A DNA stretch of 64,000 bases from DASUPK01 sp963728875 (lineage in GTDB: Bacteria > Actinomycetota > Thermoleophilia > Solirubrobacterales > 70-9). The notes under the pieces are model-generated. The model searched no databases. It was given only the letters and a program-made list of their open reading frames with translations, and was not told the origin of the DNA. Shown here piece after piece: positions 47,568 through 55,861 of the stretch (its first letter is position 1; the number at the start of each line of letters is the position of its first letter). The DNA is taken from assembly GCA_963728875.1 (NCBI GenBank), contig CAVSLJ010000002.1, positions 248,001-312,000 of the forward strand, given 5' to 3'. A program made the position numbers and the translations under genes.

Positions 47568-48436
47568 CAGCCCTCCCTGTTCGGAGTGATCATGACGTTG
47601 TCGATGAGGCGGGCCCTGCCCACCCGGGCCGCCACCGCCACCAGCACGGGCCGCCCGTTCAGCTCGGCCACGGGGGAGAGGTCCTCCGCGGCGCGCGCCT
47701 CCACGTACTCCGGCTCGATTCCGGAGTTACGAAGCTCGTTTCTCGCGGCCTCCACCAGCACGGCGGTGGAGGTCTCGCCCTCGCGGGCCGCGTCCTGCGC
47801 GGCCCGCAGGGCGCGGGAGATCGCGGTCGCCTGCTCGCGCTGCTCCGCCGTCAGGTAGGCGTTGCGGGAGCTCAGCGCCAGACCGTCGTCTTCGCGAATG
47901 GTCGGCAGCACGGCGATCTCCACCGGGAAGTCGAGGTCCCTGGCCATCCGCTCGATCACCAGGGCCTGCTGCGCGTCCTTGCGCCCGAAGTAGGCGATGT
48001 CGGGCTGGACCGAGTTGAAGAGCTTGGCCACGACGGTGGTGACGCCCCGGAAGTGCGCGGGGCCGCGATGCTCGGGATCGCCCTCCAGCACGCCCGTCAG
48101 CGAGCTGGCGACCTCGACCGAGGTCGCGAAGCCCTCCGGGTACATCTCGCCGGCATCCGGCATCCAGAGCAGGTCTATGCCCTCCAGGGCGGCAAGCTCG
48201 GCGTCACGGTCCTCATCCCGCGGGTAGGCGTCCAGGTCCTCGCCGGGGCCGAATTGAGTGGGGTTGACGAACAGGCTGACGACGACGACGTCGCAGTCCT
48301 CGCGGGCCTGTCTCATGAGCGACAGGTGACCGTCGTGGAAGTAGCCCATCGTCGGGACGAGGCCGATCCGCCTGCCCTGCCGCCGTGGCTCGGCGAGCGC
48401 CGCTCGCAGCTCGGCCCTGGAGCGGACGGCCTTCAC
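47567..48436 (-). CDS. panC: Pantothenate synthetase
   Basis: A 289-residue class I tRNA-synthetase-fold ligase joining pantoate and beta-alanine with ATP. The HIGH-like motif is PTMGYFHDGHLSLMRQAR and the KMSKS-like area is LALSSRNAYL. The start is set at GTG 48436 because it forms a GTGA overlap with the stop of the upstream DUF2520 gene; the frame could also be read from 48460. Confidence 0.95.
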   Translation of the reverse strand: MKAVRSRAELRAALAEPRRQGRRIGLVPTMGYFHDGHLSLMRQAREDCDVVVVSLFVNPTQFGPGEDLDAYPRDEDRDAELAALEGIDLLWMPDAGEMYPEGFATSVEVASSLTGVLEGDPEHRGPAHFRGVTTVVAKLFNSVQPDIAYFGRKDAQQALVIERMARDLDFPVEIAVLPTIREDDGLALSSRNAYLTAEQREQATAISRALRAAQDAAREGETSTAVLVEAARNELRNSGIEPEYVEARAAEDLSPVAELNGRPVLVAVAARVGRARLIDNVMITPNREG

Positions 48437-49209
48437 GACGACACCTCGTGGGACTCCCACGCGATCGCCTCCGCGCGCATCGCCAGGGCGTCGTAGAGCC
48501 GGACGAGCTCAGGCGCGGTCTCAGCGAGCGCCACCCGGTGGCGCTGGACCGTGGTTCGGTCGCCGCGGGCGATCGGCCCGGTCAGGGCGGCAGACCCTCG
48601 CTCGGCCCAGTTCGCGGCGGTGCGCAGGACCAGCGGGGCGAGCAACTCCCGCGCCTCCTCCACGCCGATCCGCTCGAGCAGCTCGGCTGCGGACTCCTCC
48701 AGTGCGACCAGGAGATTCGAGGCGATCGCGGCCGCCGCGTGGTAGGCGGCGCGGCTCTCCTCGGGCACCTCGAACGCGCGCATCCCGAGCGTCTCGGCGA
48801 GGGAGCGTGCAAAGGCGAGAGCGGCGTCATCGGAGCCCGCGATCGCGGCCGGCGTGCCCGCAACGGCGCTCTCGCCGTCGGCGAAGGTCTGCAGCGGATG
48901 CAGGGAGAAGGTGGACGCGCCTCGCTCTCGCGCCGTCGCCAGCACGTCGAGGGTGCTGGCGCCGCTGACGTGGCCGACGAGCGAGGGGGTCCCCTCCGCG
49001 ACATGGTCGCAGACGTCGGCGATGGCGTCGTCCGGGACGCAGAGCAGGACCGCACCCGCGCCGCCGACTGCCTCGTCACGGCTCACGAGCCGCACGTCAA
49101 TCCCGGCGAGCTCAGCCGCCTTGGCGAGCGATCCGCCCACGCGGCCACGGCCGACGACGACCAACTTGGTTGTGCTCAGGGGGGAGGGGAGACGTTCCAG
49201 TTCCCGCAT
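48433..49209 (-). CDS. Rossmann/DUF2520 protein, candidate ketopantoate reductase
   Basis: A 258-residue protein: an NAD(P)-binding fold starting LVVVGRGRVGGSLAKAAELAG, then the helical DUF2520 domain with HPLQTFADGESAVAGTPAAI and YHAAAAIASNLLVALEESA. It is the first gene of an operon continuing with panC, panD and panB, each overlapping the next. The one step missing from this operon is reduction of ketopantoate (panE). A DUF2520-type enzyme, PanG, is reported to do this in Francisella; the same role is inferred here. Confidence 0.82.
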   Translation of the reverse strand: MRELERLPSPLSTTKLVVVGRGRVGGSLAKAAELAGIDVRLVSRDEAVGGAGAVLLCVPDDAIADVCDHVAEGTPSLVGHVSGASTLDVLATARERGASTFSLHPLQTFADGESAVAGTPAAIAGSDDAALAFARSLAETLGMRAFEVPEESRAAYHAAAAIASNLLVALEESAAELLERIGVEEARELLAPLVLRTAANWAERGSAALTGPIARGDRTTVQRHRVALAETAPELVRLYDALAMRAEAIAWESHEVSS

Positions 49210-49412
49210 CGGAGATACCAGACGGCTTTCTTGGATGGGACGAGGTGTCGGTGCGTGAAGTTCGATTGGGTCCGCGCTAGTCCAGTCACGGCCCTGCGGC
49301 GAAGTATAGGGAGCGTTCCTGGCCGCTCAGCCAGTTCCTGTGGCCCTTCGCACACTCCGAATCGGCCCAATTTGCGACTCGAAAGCCGGCCCGGGGAGTC
49401 AGGGGACCGAAC

Positions 49413-49418
49413 TACCAT
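49413..49418 (+). promoter_or_regulatory. Candidate -10 (TACCAT) of the FmdB gene
   Basis: TACCAT ends 7 bases before the GTG at 49426, in the 216-base gap between the pan operon and FmdB; nothing else clear is seen in that gap. Confidence 0.45.
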
Positions 49419-49425
49419 CAACCCG

Positions 49426-49704
49426 GTGCCGATCTACGAGTTCGCCTGTCTTTCGTGCGGCCACCGCTTCGAGGAGCTGGTCGGCTCGCACGTCGGTCTC
49501 GATGCCGCCGACGTCGGCTGCCCGGAGTGCGGATCCGCCGAGGTCGAGCGCCTGCTCTCCACCTCGTATGCGCCGCTCCAGCATCAGGTGACGCCGAATC
49601 AGCGACGGCGGCTGGAGGACAAGAGGGGCACGAACCGCGACGGCGCCAAGGAGCGCTTCAAGCGGCAACGCGCGGCCGAGCGGCGGAGCGGCGGCGGGTC
49701 ATGA
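49426..49704 (+). CDS. FmdB-family zinc-ribbon protein
   Basis: A 92-residue protein with a zinc ribbon: PIYEFACLSCGHRFEELVG (Cys8, Cys11) and CPECGS (Cys32, Cys35). The rest is a basic tail (RRRLEDKRGTNRDGAKERFK). FmdB-like proteins are thought to be small regulators; the evidence is thin. GTG start; its stop overlaps the next ATG. Confidence 0.85.
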   Translation: MPIYEFACLSCGHRFEELVGSHVGLDAADVGCPECGSAEVERLLSTSYAPLQHQVTPNQRRRLEDKRGTNRDGAKERFKRQRAAERRSGGGS

Positions 49705-50351
49705 GCGACGCCGAGTCCCGCCGCCAGGCCCTGGTCGAGGTGTACAACGAAGCGTCGGTCTGTGAGCGCTGCCCGCTGTCCGAATCGCGCAACCGCGTGG
49801 TCTTCGGATCGGGCAATGCCGACGCGGACCTGATGTTCGTCGGCGAGGCACCCGGCGCCGAGGAGGACCGCCAGGGCCTGCCCTTCGTCGGCCGAGCGGG
49901 TGGTTTCCTCACCGACCTGCTCGAGGGCATCGGGATGGAGCGGGACGATGTCTTCGTGGCGAATGTCCTGAAGTGCCGCCCACCCGGCAATCGAGACCCC
50001 CAGCCGGACGAGATCGACTCCTGCCGTCCCTATCTCGAGAAACAGGTCGAGCTGATCGAGCCGCGGGTGATCGCAACGCTCGGCAACTTCTCGACGAAGC
50101 TCCTCACCGGCAAGCCGACCGGGATCACCAAGGTCCGCGGCACGGCTCAGGACCACATGATCGGCGGGCGGCATCTCTTCCTGCTCCCGCTGTTCCACCC
50201 GGCAGCCGGCCTGAGGACCCCGCGCGTCGCGGAGCAGCTCCGCGAGGACTTCCAGCGAATCCCGGAGTTGCTGGCCCAGCCGCTCCCCGAGCCGGAGCCC
50301 CTGGTCCAGCGCGAGCCCGAGCCGGACCAGATGGGCCTGTTCGGCGGCTGA
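49701..50351 (+). CDS. Uracil-DNA glycosylase, family 4 ([4Fe-4S])
   Basis: A 216-residue base-excision repair enzyme. Cys21, Cys24, Cys92 and Cys108 would bind the iron-sulfur cluster; GEAPGAEEDRQGLPFVGRAG is the active-site loop of family 4 and LFHPAAGLR the DNA-binding loop. A Pro/Glu-rich tail ends QMGLFGG, a possible beta-clamp-binding peptide. ATG 49701 overlaps the FmdB stop. Confidence 0.93.
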   Translation: MSDAESRRQALVEVYNEASVCERCPLSESRNRVVFGSGNADADLMFVGEAPGAEEDRQGLPFVGRAGGFLTDLLEGIGMERDDVFVANVLKCRPPGNRDPQPDEIDSCRPYLEKQVELIEPRVIATLGNFSTKLLTGKPTGITKVRGTAQDHMIGGRHLFLLPLFHPAAGLRTPRVAEQLREDFQRIPELLAQPLPEPEPLVQREPEPDQMGLFGG

Positions 50352-50755
50352 CCGAGCGAACCGACAGCGCGGCTGAGACCGAGGCGGTCGGCGAGCGGCT
50401 CGCGGCCGGGCTCGGGCCCGGCGACGTCGTGCTGGTGAGCGGCGAGCTGGGTGCAGGGAAGACGACGCTGATTCGGGGGGCCTGTCGCGCTCTCGGGGTG
50501 AGCGAGCCGGTCACCTCGCCGACCTTCACGATCGGACACACCTACAGCGGCCGGGTGCCGGTCTCGCACCTCGACCTCTACCGGCTCGCGGACCTGGATC
50601 AGGAGGACCCCGCCCTGCTCCACGACTACCTGACGACCGAGGCGGTCGCGTTCATCGAGTGGCCCGGGGCCGCGGAGCCGTGGATCGAGCGCGTCACCCG
50701 ACGCATCGAGATCCGCCACGCGGGCGGCGACTGCCGGGAGATCCGGCTCGACTAG
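50348..50755 (+). CDS. tsaE: tRNA t6A threonylcarbamoyladenosine ATPase TsaE
   Basis: A 135-residue P-loop protein of the t6A machinery. Walker A is VSGELGAGKTTLIRG, then SPTFTIGHTYSG and HLDLYRLAD, and FIEWPGAAEPW. No ATG, GTG or TTG lies between the upstream frame and the conserved N-terminus; the likely start is CTG at 50348, overlapping the UDG stop as CTGA. TsaB and TsaD follow within 2 kb, separated by a convergent small gene. Confidence 0.9.
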   Translation: MTERTDSAAETEAVGERLAAGLGPGDVVLVSGELGAGKTTLIRGACRALGVSEPVTSPTFTIGHTYSGRVPVSHLDLYRLADLDQEDPALLHDYLTTEAVAFIEWPGAAEPWIERVTRRIEIRHAGGDCREIRLD

Positions 50756-50758
50756 CGG

Positions 50759-51088
50759 CTAGTAGCCGTACTGGTCCTTGGCCGTCGAGACCTGGCTCTG
50801 CACGCTCTGAATCTGCGACTGCACGCTCTGAACCTGCGTGCTGATGCTCTGGCCCTTCTGCTGCGCAGTCGAGAGGGCCCCCTGGGCCGTGGAGAGACCA
50901 CCCTGGACGGACTGGATCGCGTTGCTCACGTCGTTGCCGCTGTCGTCGCTGCCGCAGCCCGAAACCGCGAACCCGGCTCCGACGCCGAAGACGGCTATCC
51001 CGAGCACCGCGGCAACGGTCGCCGGACGCTTGGGAGCGCGTGAGCCCGACTTATTTGATGCCGGGAACCTGCTGGACTCCTCTTTCAT
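50759..51088 (-). CDS. Small lipoprotein-like coiled-coil protein
   Basis: A 109-residue protein: a basic N-terminus, a hydrophobic core TVAAVLGIAVFGVGAGFAVSGC ending in a lipobox-like VSGC, then a Gln/Ser-rich helical repeat (VQSVQSQIQSVQSQ) with heptad character. It lies between tsaE and tsaB on the opposite strand. Function unknown; surface spacer or envelope structural role possible. Confidence 0.7.
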   Translation of the reverse strand: MKEESSRFPASNKSGSRAPKRPATVAAVLGIAVFGVGAGFAVSGCGSDDSGNDVSNAIQSVQGGLSTAQGALSTAQQKGQSISTQVQSVQSQIQSVQSQVSTAKDQYGY

Positions 51089-51148
51089 GTTGTTGCCTCT
51101 CCTTCTCCCAGAGTGGATGAACGCCGATCCCTGCAGCGGACTCTATTG

Positions 51149-51850
51149 ATGGTGGTGCTCGGTGTCGACAGCGCGACCGCCGACGCCGTGGTCGGGGTGA
51201 CTGACGGCGGCGACGTCGTGCGGGAGGCCCGCATCGACCCAGGGCCGGATGGCCGTCCCCGCCACTCGCAGGTGCTTCTGCGGGAGATCGAGTCGAGCGT
51301 CGAGCAGGCCGGCGGCTGGGACCGGATCGAGCGCATCGCGGTGGGCATCGGTCCAGGCTCGTTCACCGGTCTGAGGATCGGGATCGCGACCGCCCGGGCA
51401 CTTGCACAGGCGAGGGGGACCCCGATCGCCCCGGTCGGCTCGCTCGCCGCGCTGGCACGCGGCATCTCTGAGGTCGCCGGCGCGGCGTTGGCCCTCCCGG
51501 TCCTGGACGCCCGGCGCGGTGAGGCATTCGCCGCTCTGTTCGATGGGGACGCAGAGATCTGGGCGCCGTTCGTCGGACCTCCTGATGCGCTGGTGGATCG
51601 AGTGCGAGAGCTCGACCAACCCCCGCTGGCGGCCGGAGACGGGGCGGTAGCATTCGCCGCAGAGCTGGAGGCCGCCGGTGCCATGGTTGCCCCTCCCGAG
51701 GACTCGATCCACCGAATTGCCGCAAGGCATGTGTGCGCGGTGGGGGAGGGGGCGGTCGAGGCGCCGCCGGACCAGATCCAACCCCTGTATCTGAGACCGC
51801 CCGATGCAAAGAGATGGCTTGAGCGAGATCGCGGAGTCCCCGGGGGATGA
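51149..51850 (+). CDS. tsaB: tRNA t6A modification protein TsaB
   Basis: A 233-residue ASKHA-fold scaffold that pairs with TsaD. LGVDSATADAVVGV opens the fold and the hallmark GIGPGSFTGLRIGIATARALA lies at about residues 70-90. The next gene (rimI) starts inside its last 47 bases. ATG 51149 chosen by the family N-terminus. Confidence 0.93.
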   Translation: MVVLGVDSATADAVVGVTDGGDVVREARIDPGPDGRPRHSQVLLREIESSVEQAGGWDRIERIAVGIGPGSFTGLRIGIATARALAQARGTPIAPVGSLAALARGISEVAGAALALPVLDARRGEAFAALFDGDAEIWAPFVGPPDALVDRVRELDQPPLAAGDGAVAFAAELEAAGAMVAPPEDSIHRIAARHVCAVGEGAVEAPPDQIQPLYLRPPDAKRWLERDRGVPGG

Positions 51851-52313
51851 GCGGGGCGATCTGAGGCTGCGCCGCCTGGGGTACGGCGACCTGCCGTCGG
51901 TGATCTCGATCGAGCGCCGGTCGTTTCCCACGCCCTGGTCGCTCGCGATGTTCGTCCTGGAGCTCTCCAAGCCGTCGGGTATCTGCCTCGCGGCCGAGGA
52001 CGCCAAGGGACTCGTCGGGTACCTCGTCTGCGCGCGCTACGACGACGTCTGGCATCTGATGAACGTCGCCGTCCATCCCGAGCGCCGCCGCCGCGGCGTC
52101 GCCACCGACCTGATCGAGCATCTCTTCGACGAGGCGGGGGCGGGCTCGCGGTTCACACTCGAGGTCCGGGTCTCGAACGCCCCGGCCATCGAGATGTACC
52201 GCCGCTTCGGTTTTCGCTCGGCCGGCCGACGTCGCCGCTACTACCACGACAACGGCGAGGACGCACTGATCATGTGGCTCGAGGCCGCCGAGGGCGCCTC
52301 GCTGGCTTCTTGA
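51804..52313 (+). CDS. rimI: Ribosomal-protein-alanine acetyltransferase RimI
   Basis: A 169-residue GNAT enzyme that N-acetylates ribosomal S18. Motif A is LMNVAVHPERRRRGVATDLIEHLF, followed by the C-terminal EVRVSNAPAIEMYRRFGFRSAGRRRRYY, the RimI hallmark. The tsaB-rimI-tsaD order is a classic operon. It starts within tsaB; a later start is possible. Its stop overlaps the TTG of tsaD. Confidence 0.92.
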   Translation: MQRDGLSEIAESPGDERGDLRLRRLGYGDLPSVISIERRSFPTPWSLAMFVLELSKPSGICLAAEDAKGLVGYLVCARYDDVWHLMNVAVHPERRRRGVATDLIEHLFDEAGAGSRFTLEVRVSNAPAIEMYRRFGFRSAGRRRRYYHDNGEDALIMWLEAAEGASLAS

Positions 52314-53311
52314 TTCTCGCGATCGAGACGTCCTGCGACGACACCTGCGCCGCCGTCGTCGACGGAGCGCGGATCCTCTCCAATGTCGTCTCCTCTCAGG
52401 CGTCATTCCACGAGCGCTACGGCGGGGTCGTTCCGGAGGTCGCCTCCAGGCACCATCTCGAGCTGGTCAACGCCGTCGTGGCGGCGGCGCTCGACGAGCC
52501 GGGGGCGGAGCTCGCCGAGGTCGAGTCGATCGCCGTAACCCAGGGCCCGGGGCTGATCGGGGCGCTGCTGGTCGGCCTGAGTTCGGCGAAGGCACTGGCG
52601 GCCGCGCACCGCAAGCCCCTGATCCCGATCGACCACCTGCAGGGTCACGTCGCCGCCAACTTCCTGGAGCCGGATCCGCTCGAGCCACCTTTCCTCTGCT
52701 TGATCGCGAGCGGGGGTCACACCCTGCTGGCGGGCGTGCGGGAGCACCGCTCATTCGAGACCATGGGCTCGACCGTCGACGATGCAGCGGGAGAGGCGTT
52801 CGACAAGGGGGCGCGACTGCTCGGCCTCGGCTACCCGGGCGGCCCCGCGATCCAGGCCGCTGCGGAGGGAGGGGACCCCGATGCGTTCGAGTTCCCGGTG
52901 GCCATGAGCGAGCGCGGGCTCGACTTCAGCTTCAGCGGCGTGAAGACCTCACTGGTCTACCGGGTTCGCGATCTGGGGCCGGACGAGACGGCGAGCCGGC
53001 GCTCAGACCTGGCCGCCTCCTTCCAGCGCGCCATCGTCGACCAGCTGGTGGCGAAGCTGCGACGCGCAGCGGCCTCGGGCGAGTGGCCGGCGATCGCGCT
53101 GGGCGGGGGGGTGGCCGCGAACGCCCAGCTTCGCGAGCGCACCTCGGCCCTCTGCGAGGAGCTCGGGTTGGGTCTGAAGCTGGTCCCGACCTCGCTCTGC
53201 ACCGACAACGCGGCGATGATCGCCTCAGCCGCTCGCTTCACCGAAGCGATCGACTACCCCGACTACCTCGACTTCGATGCCTTCGCGACTGGTTCTGTAC
53301 GGGCGGCCTGA
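52310..53311 (+). CDS. tsaD: tRNA t6A synthase catalytic subunit TsaD
   Basis: A 333-residue metalloprotein transferring threonylcarbamoyl to adenosine-37 of ANN-decoding tRNAs. N-terminus ILAIETSCDDTCAAVVDG, metal-binding HLQGHVAAN (two His), and SGGHTLLAGV. Starts with TTG at 52310 in a TTGA overlap with rimI. Its last 35 bases are shared with the next gene. Confidence 0.96.
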   Translation: MILAIETSCDDTCAAVVDGARILSNVVSSQASFHERYGGVVPEVASRHHLELVNAVVAAALDEPGAELAEVESIAVTQGPGLIGALLVGLSSAKALAAAHRKPLIPIDHLQGHVAANFLEPDPLEPPFLCLIASGGHTLLAGVREHRSFETMGSTVDDAAGEAFDKGARLLGLGYPGGPAIQAAAEGGDPDAFEFPVAMSERGLDFSFSGVKTSLVYRVRDLGPDETASRRSDLAASFQRAIVDQLVAKLRRAAASGEWPAIALGGGVAANAQLRERTSALCEELGLGLKLVPTSLCTDNAAMIASAARFTEAIDYPDYLDFDAFATGSVRAA

Positions 53312-53528
53312 CTGCCATCTCTGCGATCAGGCCCGTGACGGGTTGCGGGGCATGCTCGCGGACGGTCTCTCCTTCGAGCTCGCGGAGGTCGACATCGACT
53401 CGGATGAGGAGCTCTTCCGCCGCTACCTGGAGCGGATCCCGGTGATCGAGCTCGACGGCGAGATCGTCTCCGAGCTTGGGCTGGACGTGGACGCCCTGCG
53501 TGCCCGGCTCGATACCTTGTCCGCATGA
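53277..53528 (+). CDS. Glutaredoxin-like (DUF836) protein
   Basis: An 83-residue thioredoxin-fold protein with a CHLC motif (Cys13, Cys16) after LVLYGRPD and the cis-Pro region RIPVIELDG. Reduces or transfers disulfides; family DUF836/NrdH-like. It overlaps tsaD by 35 bases and its stop overlaps the rex ATG, so it shares translation with a redox sensor. Confidence 0.88.
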   Translation: MPSRLVLYGRPDCHLCDQARDGLRGMLADGLSFELAEVDIDSDEELFRRYLERIPVIELDGEIVSELGLDVDALRARLDTLSA

Positions 53529-54196
53529 TCGAGGACGTGGCGGCCGAGACCGCCGAGCAGGCCTCGGAGCTCACGGACGGAGATCGCCTCTCTCTGGGAG
53601 TCGCCGCCAGGCTCTCCCGCTATCTCCAGGTGCTGACGCAGGCTCGGAAGATGGGCAAGGACACGATCTCCTCGCAGGAGCTCTCGGACTACACGCACAT
53701 CAACTCGACCCAGATCCGCCGGGACCTCTCCGGGTTCGGCAAGTTCGGCAAGCGGGGAGTCGGCTACAAGGTCGACTCCCTGGTCAGCGAGATCCGGAAG
53801 ATCCTCCGCACCGCCGGCCAGCACAACATCGCCCTGTTCGGGGCGGGCCACCTGGGGCAGGCGATCGCGAGCTCGGACATCTTCGCCGACCACGGTTTCC
53901 GGATCGTCGCGATGTTCGACGTGGACCCGACCGTGATCGGACGACGGGTGGGCGGCCTCGAGGTGCGCTCCTTCGACGAGATCGATGCCGTCGTCGAGGG
54001 CGAGCAGGTGGTCGTCGGCGTCCTCGCCGTGCCCGCCGATGCGGCCCAGGAGGTCGCCGACCGTCTCGTCAAGGCGGGGGTGAAGATCATCTTCAACTAC
54101 TCGGAGCGGCTCCTGCAGGTGCCGCCCGACGTCACCGTGCACACGTCGAGCCCGGCCGTGGACCTGCTCTACGCGCTCTACTTCTATCTGACCTAG
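53525..54196 (+). CDS. rex: Redox-sensing transcriptional repressor Rex
   Basis: A 223-residue NADH/NAD+ sensor. N-terminal winged helix with ISSQELSDYTHINSTQIRRD, linker FGKFGKRGVGYKV, then the Rossmann domain NIALFGAGHLGQAIASS and the C-terminal PAVDLLYALYFYL that inserts into the partner subunit. Rex usually represses respiratory and fermentative genes at low NADH. No Rex site was identified in this window. Confidence 0.95.
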   Translation: MIEDVAAETAEQASELTDGDRLSLGVAARLSRYLQVLTQARKMGKDTISSQELSDYTHINSTQIRRDLSGFGKFGKRGVGYKVDSLVSEIRKILRTAGQHNIALFGAGHLGQAIASSDIFADHGFRIVAMFDVDPTVIGRRVGGLEVRSFDEIDAVVEGEQVVVGVLAVPADAAQEVADRLVKAGVKIIFNYSERLLQVPPDVTVHTSSPAVDLLYALYFYLT

Positions 54197-54210
54197 GTCG
54201 CACCCGGCAC

Positions 54211-55392
54211 GTGACAACCGATCCCGAGCCCAACCACGACGGCCTGGACCTCGAGGCCGTCCGCGAGACCTTCGAGTCCTCGACCGACTTCACGGTCGGC
54301 ATCGAGGAGGAGTTCGCGATCCTCGATCCGGCGGTCCTCGACCTCGAGCATCGCTTCGAGGAGATGCAGGCGGCCTGCCTGAGGGATGACGAGCTTGCCC
54401 CCGCCGTTAAGGGAGAGCTGATCGACACGGAGATCGAGATCCGCTCCGGCCGCGGGGAGACCTTCGCCGACGCCGCCGAGCGCCAGCGTGCGCGTCGGGC
54501 GCGGCTCTTCGGGATCGCCGACGAGATGGGCCTGGCGCTGGCCGCGATGGGGACCCATCCCTGGGCCAACTACCTCGACCAGCACATCATCCAGACCGAG
54601 CACTACCGGCGGCTGGAGGACGACCTGCGCTGGGTCGCGCAGCGGAACAACACCTGGAGTCTCCACGTCCATGTCGGGGTCAAAGGGCCCGATCGCGTCG
54701 TCGCGGTCTCGGACCGGATGCGGGAGCTGCTTCCGCCTCTGCTCGCGCTCTCGGCGAACTCGCCGTTCCTCGACCACCGCGACACCGGGCTGCACTCCGT
54801 GCGCACGGAGATCTTCACGAGGACCTTCCCGCGCTGCGGGGTGCACGAGCCCTTCGGCGACTGGGAGACGTACGCGGACTTCGTCCAGCTGCTGGAGGAC
54901 ACCGACTCGATCGTCGAGGCGACCCAGCTCTGGTGGAGCGTGCGCCCACACCACTCCTTCGGGACGGTGGAGGTCAGGATCTGCGATGCGCAGACGCGCG
55001 GCGACGAGTCCTTCAACCTCGCGGCGCTGATCACGGCGTGCGTCGCCCAGGCCGCGATCGACCTCGACGAGGGCGGCGCACCGGAGCCATTGCGCCAGCG
55101 GGAGATTGAGGAAAATCTCTGGCGGGCAATTCGCTTTGGCATGGACGGAGAGATGATCGATTTCCGCGAGCGGCGCGTCGTGCCGACGCGGGGTGTGCTC
55201 GAGGGGCTGATCGCCTGGACCGAGCCGGCCCGGCGGAGCCTTGGCCTCGAGGTCGAACTGCCTGAGCAGAACGGCGCCCAGCGCGCCTACGCGCGGTTCG
55301 CCGAGGGGGCGCCGATCGAGGAGATCTACCGGCGCTCCGTGGAGGAGACCCGTAAGACCTACGCACCGGAGGGAGCCGTCAGTGGAAGGTGA
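54211..55392 (+). CDS. Carboxylate-amine ligase, YbdK / glutamate-cysteine-ligase 2 type
   Basis: A 393-residue ATP-grasp-like GCS2-family enzyme. Conserved blocks: FTVGIEEEFAILD, GELIDTEIEIRSGRGE, WANYLDQHIIQTEHY, NTWSLHVHVGVKG and FGTVEVRICDAQT. Family members make gamma-glutamylcysteine-type peptides; the substrate here is not established. GTG 54211 chosen; it starts 14 bases after rex and the next gene starts inside its last codons. Confidence 0.9.
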   Translation: MTTDPEPNHDGLDLEAVRETFESSTDFTVGIEEEFAILDPAVLDLEHRFEEMQAACLRDDELAPAVKGELIDTEIEIRSGRGETFADAAERQRARRARLFGIADEMGLALAAMGTHPWANYLDQHIIQTEHYRRLEDDLRWVAQRNNTWSLHVHVGVKGPDRVVAVSDRMRELLPPLLALSANSPFLDHRDTGLHSVRTEIFTRTFPRCGVHEPFGDWETYADFVQLLEDTDSIVEATQLWWSVRPHHSFGTVEVRICDAQTRGDESFNLAALITACVAQAAIDLDEGGAPEPLRQREIEENLWRAIRFGMDGEMIDFRERRVVPTRGVLEGLIAWTEPARRSLGLEVELPEQNGAQRAYARFAEGAPIEEIYRRSVEETRKTYAPEGAVSGR

Positions 55393-55777
55393 ACAGCAAC
55401 CGACCGAGGGCCAGCCGAGCGAGGAGGAGATGCGCGCTCAGCTGGAGGAGGAGATCCGCAAGGTCCGGGTGGAGGACGTCGTGCTGCAGAGCGTGGTGAG
55501 CATCCTCAACCTCTCCGCCAGGCGGATCGCGAAGGACGACGAGCGGGATCTGGAGCAGGCGAAGGTCGGTATCGACGCCGGCCGGGCGCTCGTGGACCTG
55601 GTCAGTCCGGAGGCGCAGCCTCAGCTCCGCCAGGCGATCTCAGAGCTGCAGGTCCTCTACGCCAAGCACGCGGGCGAGGGTTCCGCCGATGACGGTGAGG
55701 AGGGAGGCGATGGCCCCTCCGGCCCCGAAACACCAGAAACACCGAAGGGCGACTCCGGACTCTGGACCCCGGGCTAG
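55382..55777 (+). CDS. DUF1844 protein
   Basis: A 131-residue acidic protein with the DUF1844 core VEDVVLQSVVSILNLSARRIA followed by a helical pair and an acidic C-terminus (EEGGDGPSGPETPETPKG). In actinobacteria such genes often neighbour infC. GTG 55382 overlaps the ligase gene by 11 bases. Role unknown. Confidence 0.8.
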   Translation: MEGEQQPTEGQPSEEEMRAQLEEEIRKVRVEDVVLQSVVSILNLSARRIAKDDERDLEQAKVGIDAGRALVDLVSPEAQPQLRQAISELQVLYAKHAGEGSADDGEEGGDGPSGPETPETPKGDSGLWTPG

Positions 55778-55861
55778 TCGTGAGAGGGGCGGCATGTTGG
55801 GTCGCCGCTACCGGGTAGACTGCCGCGCCGCTTTTTACGAACCCAATCGCAGGAGCCTTCC

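Noticed and set aside
55797..55822. TTGGGT and TAGACT as hppA promoter
   Set aside because: Spacing of about 13 bp is too short for a standard -35/-10 pair.
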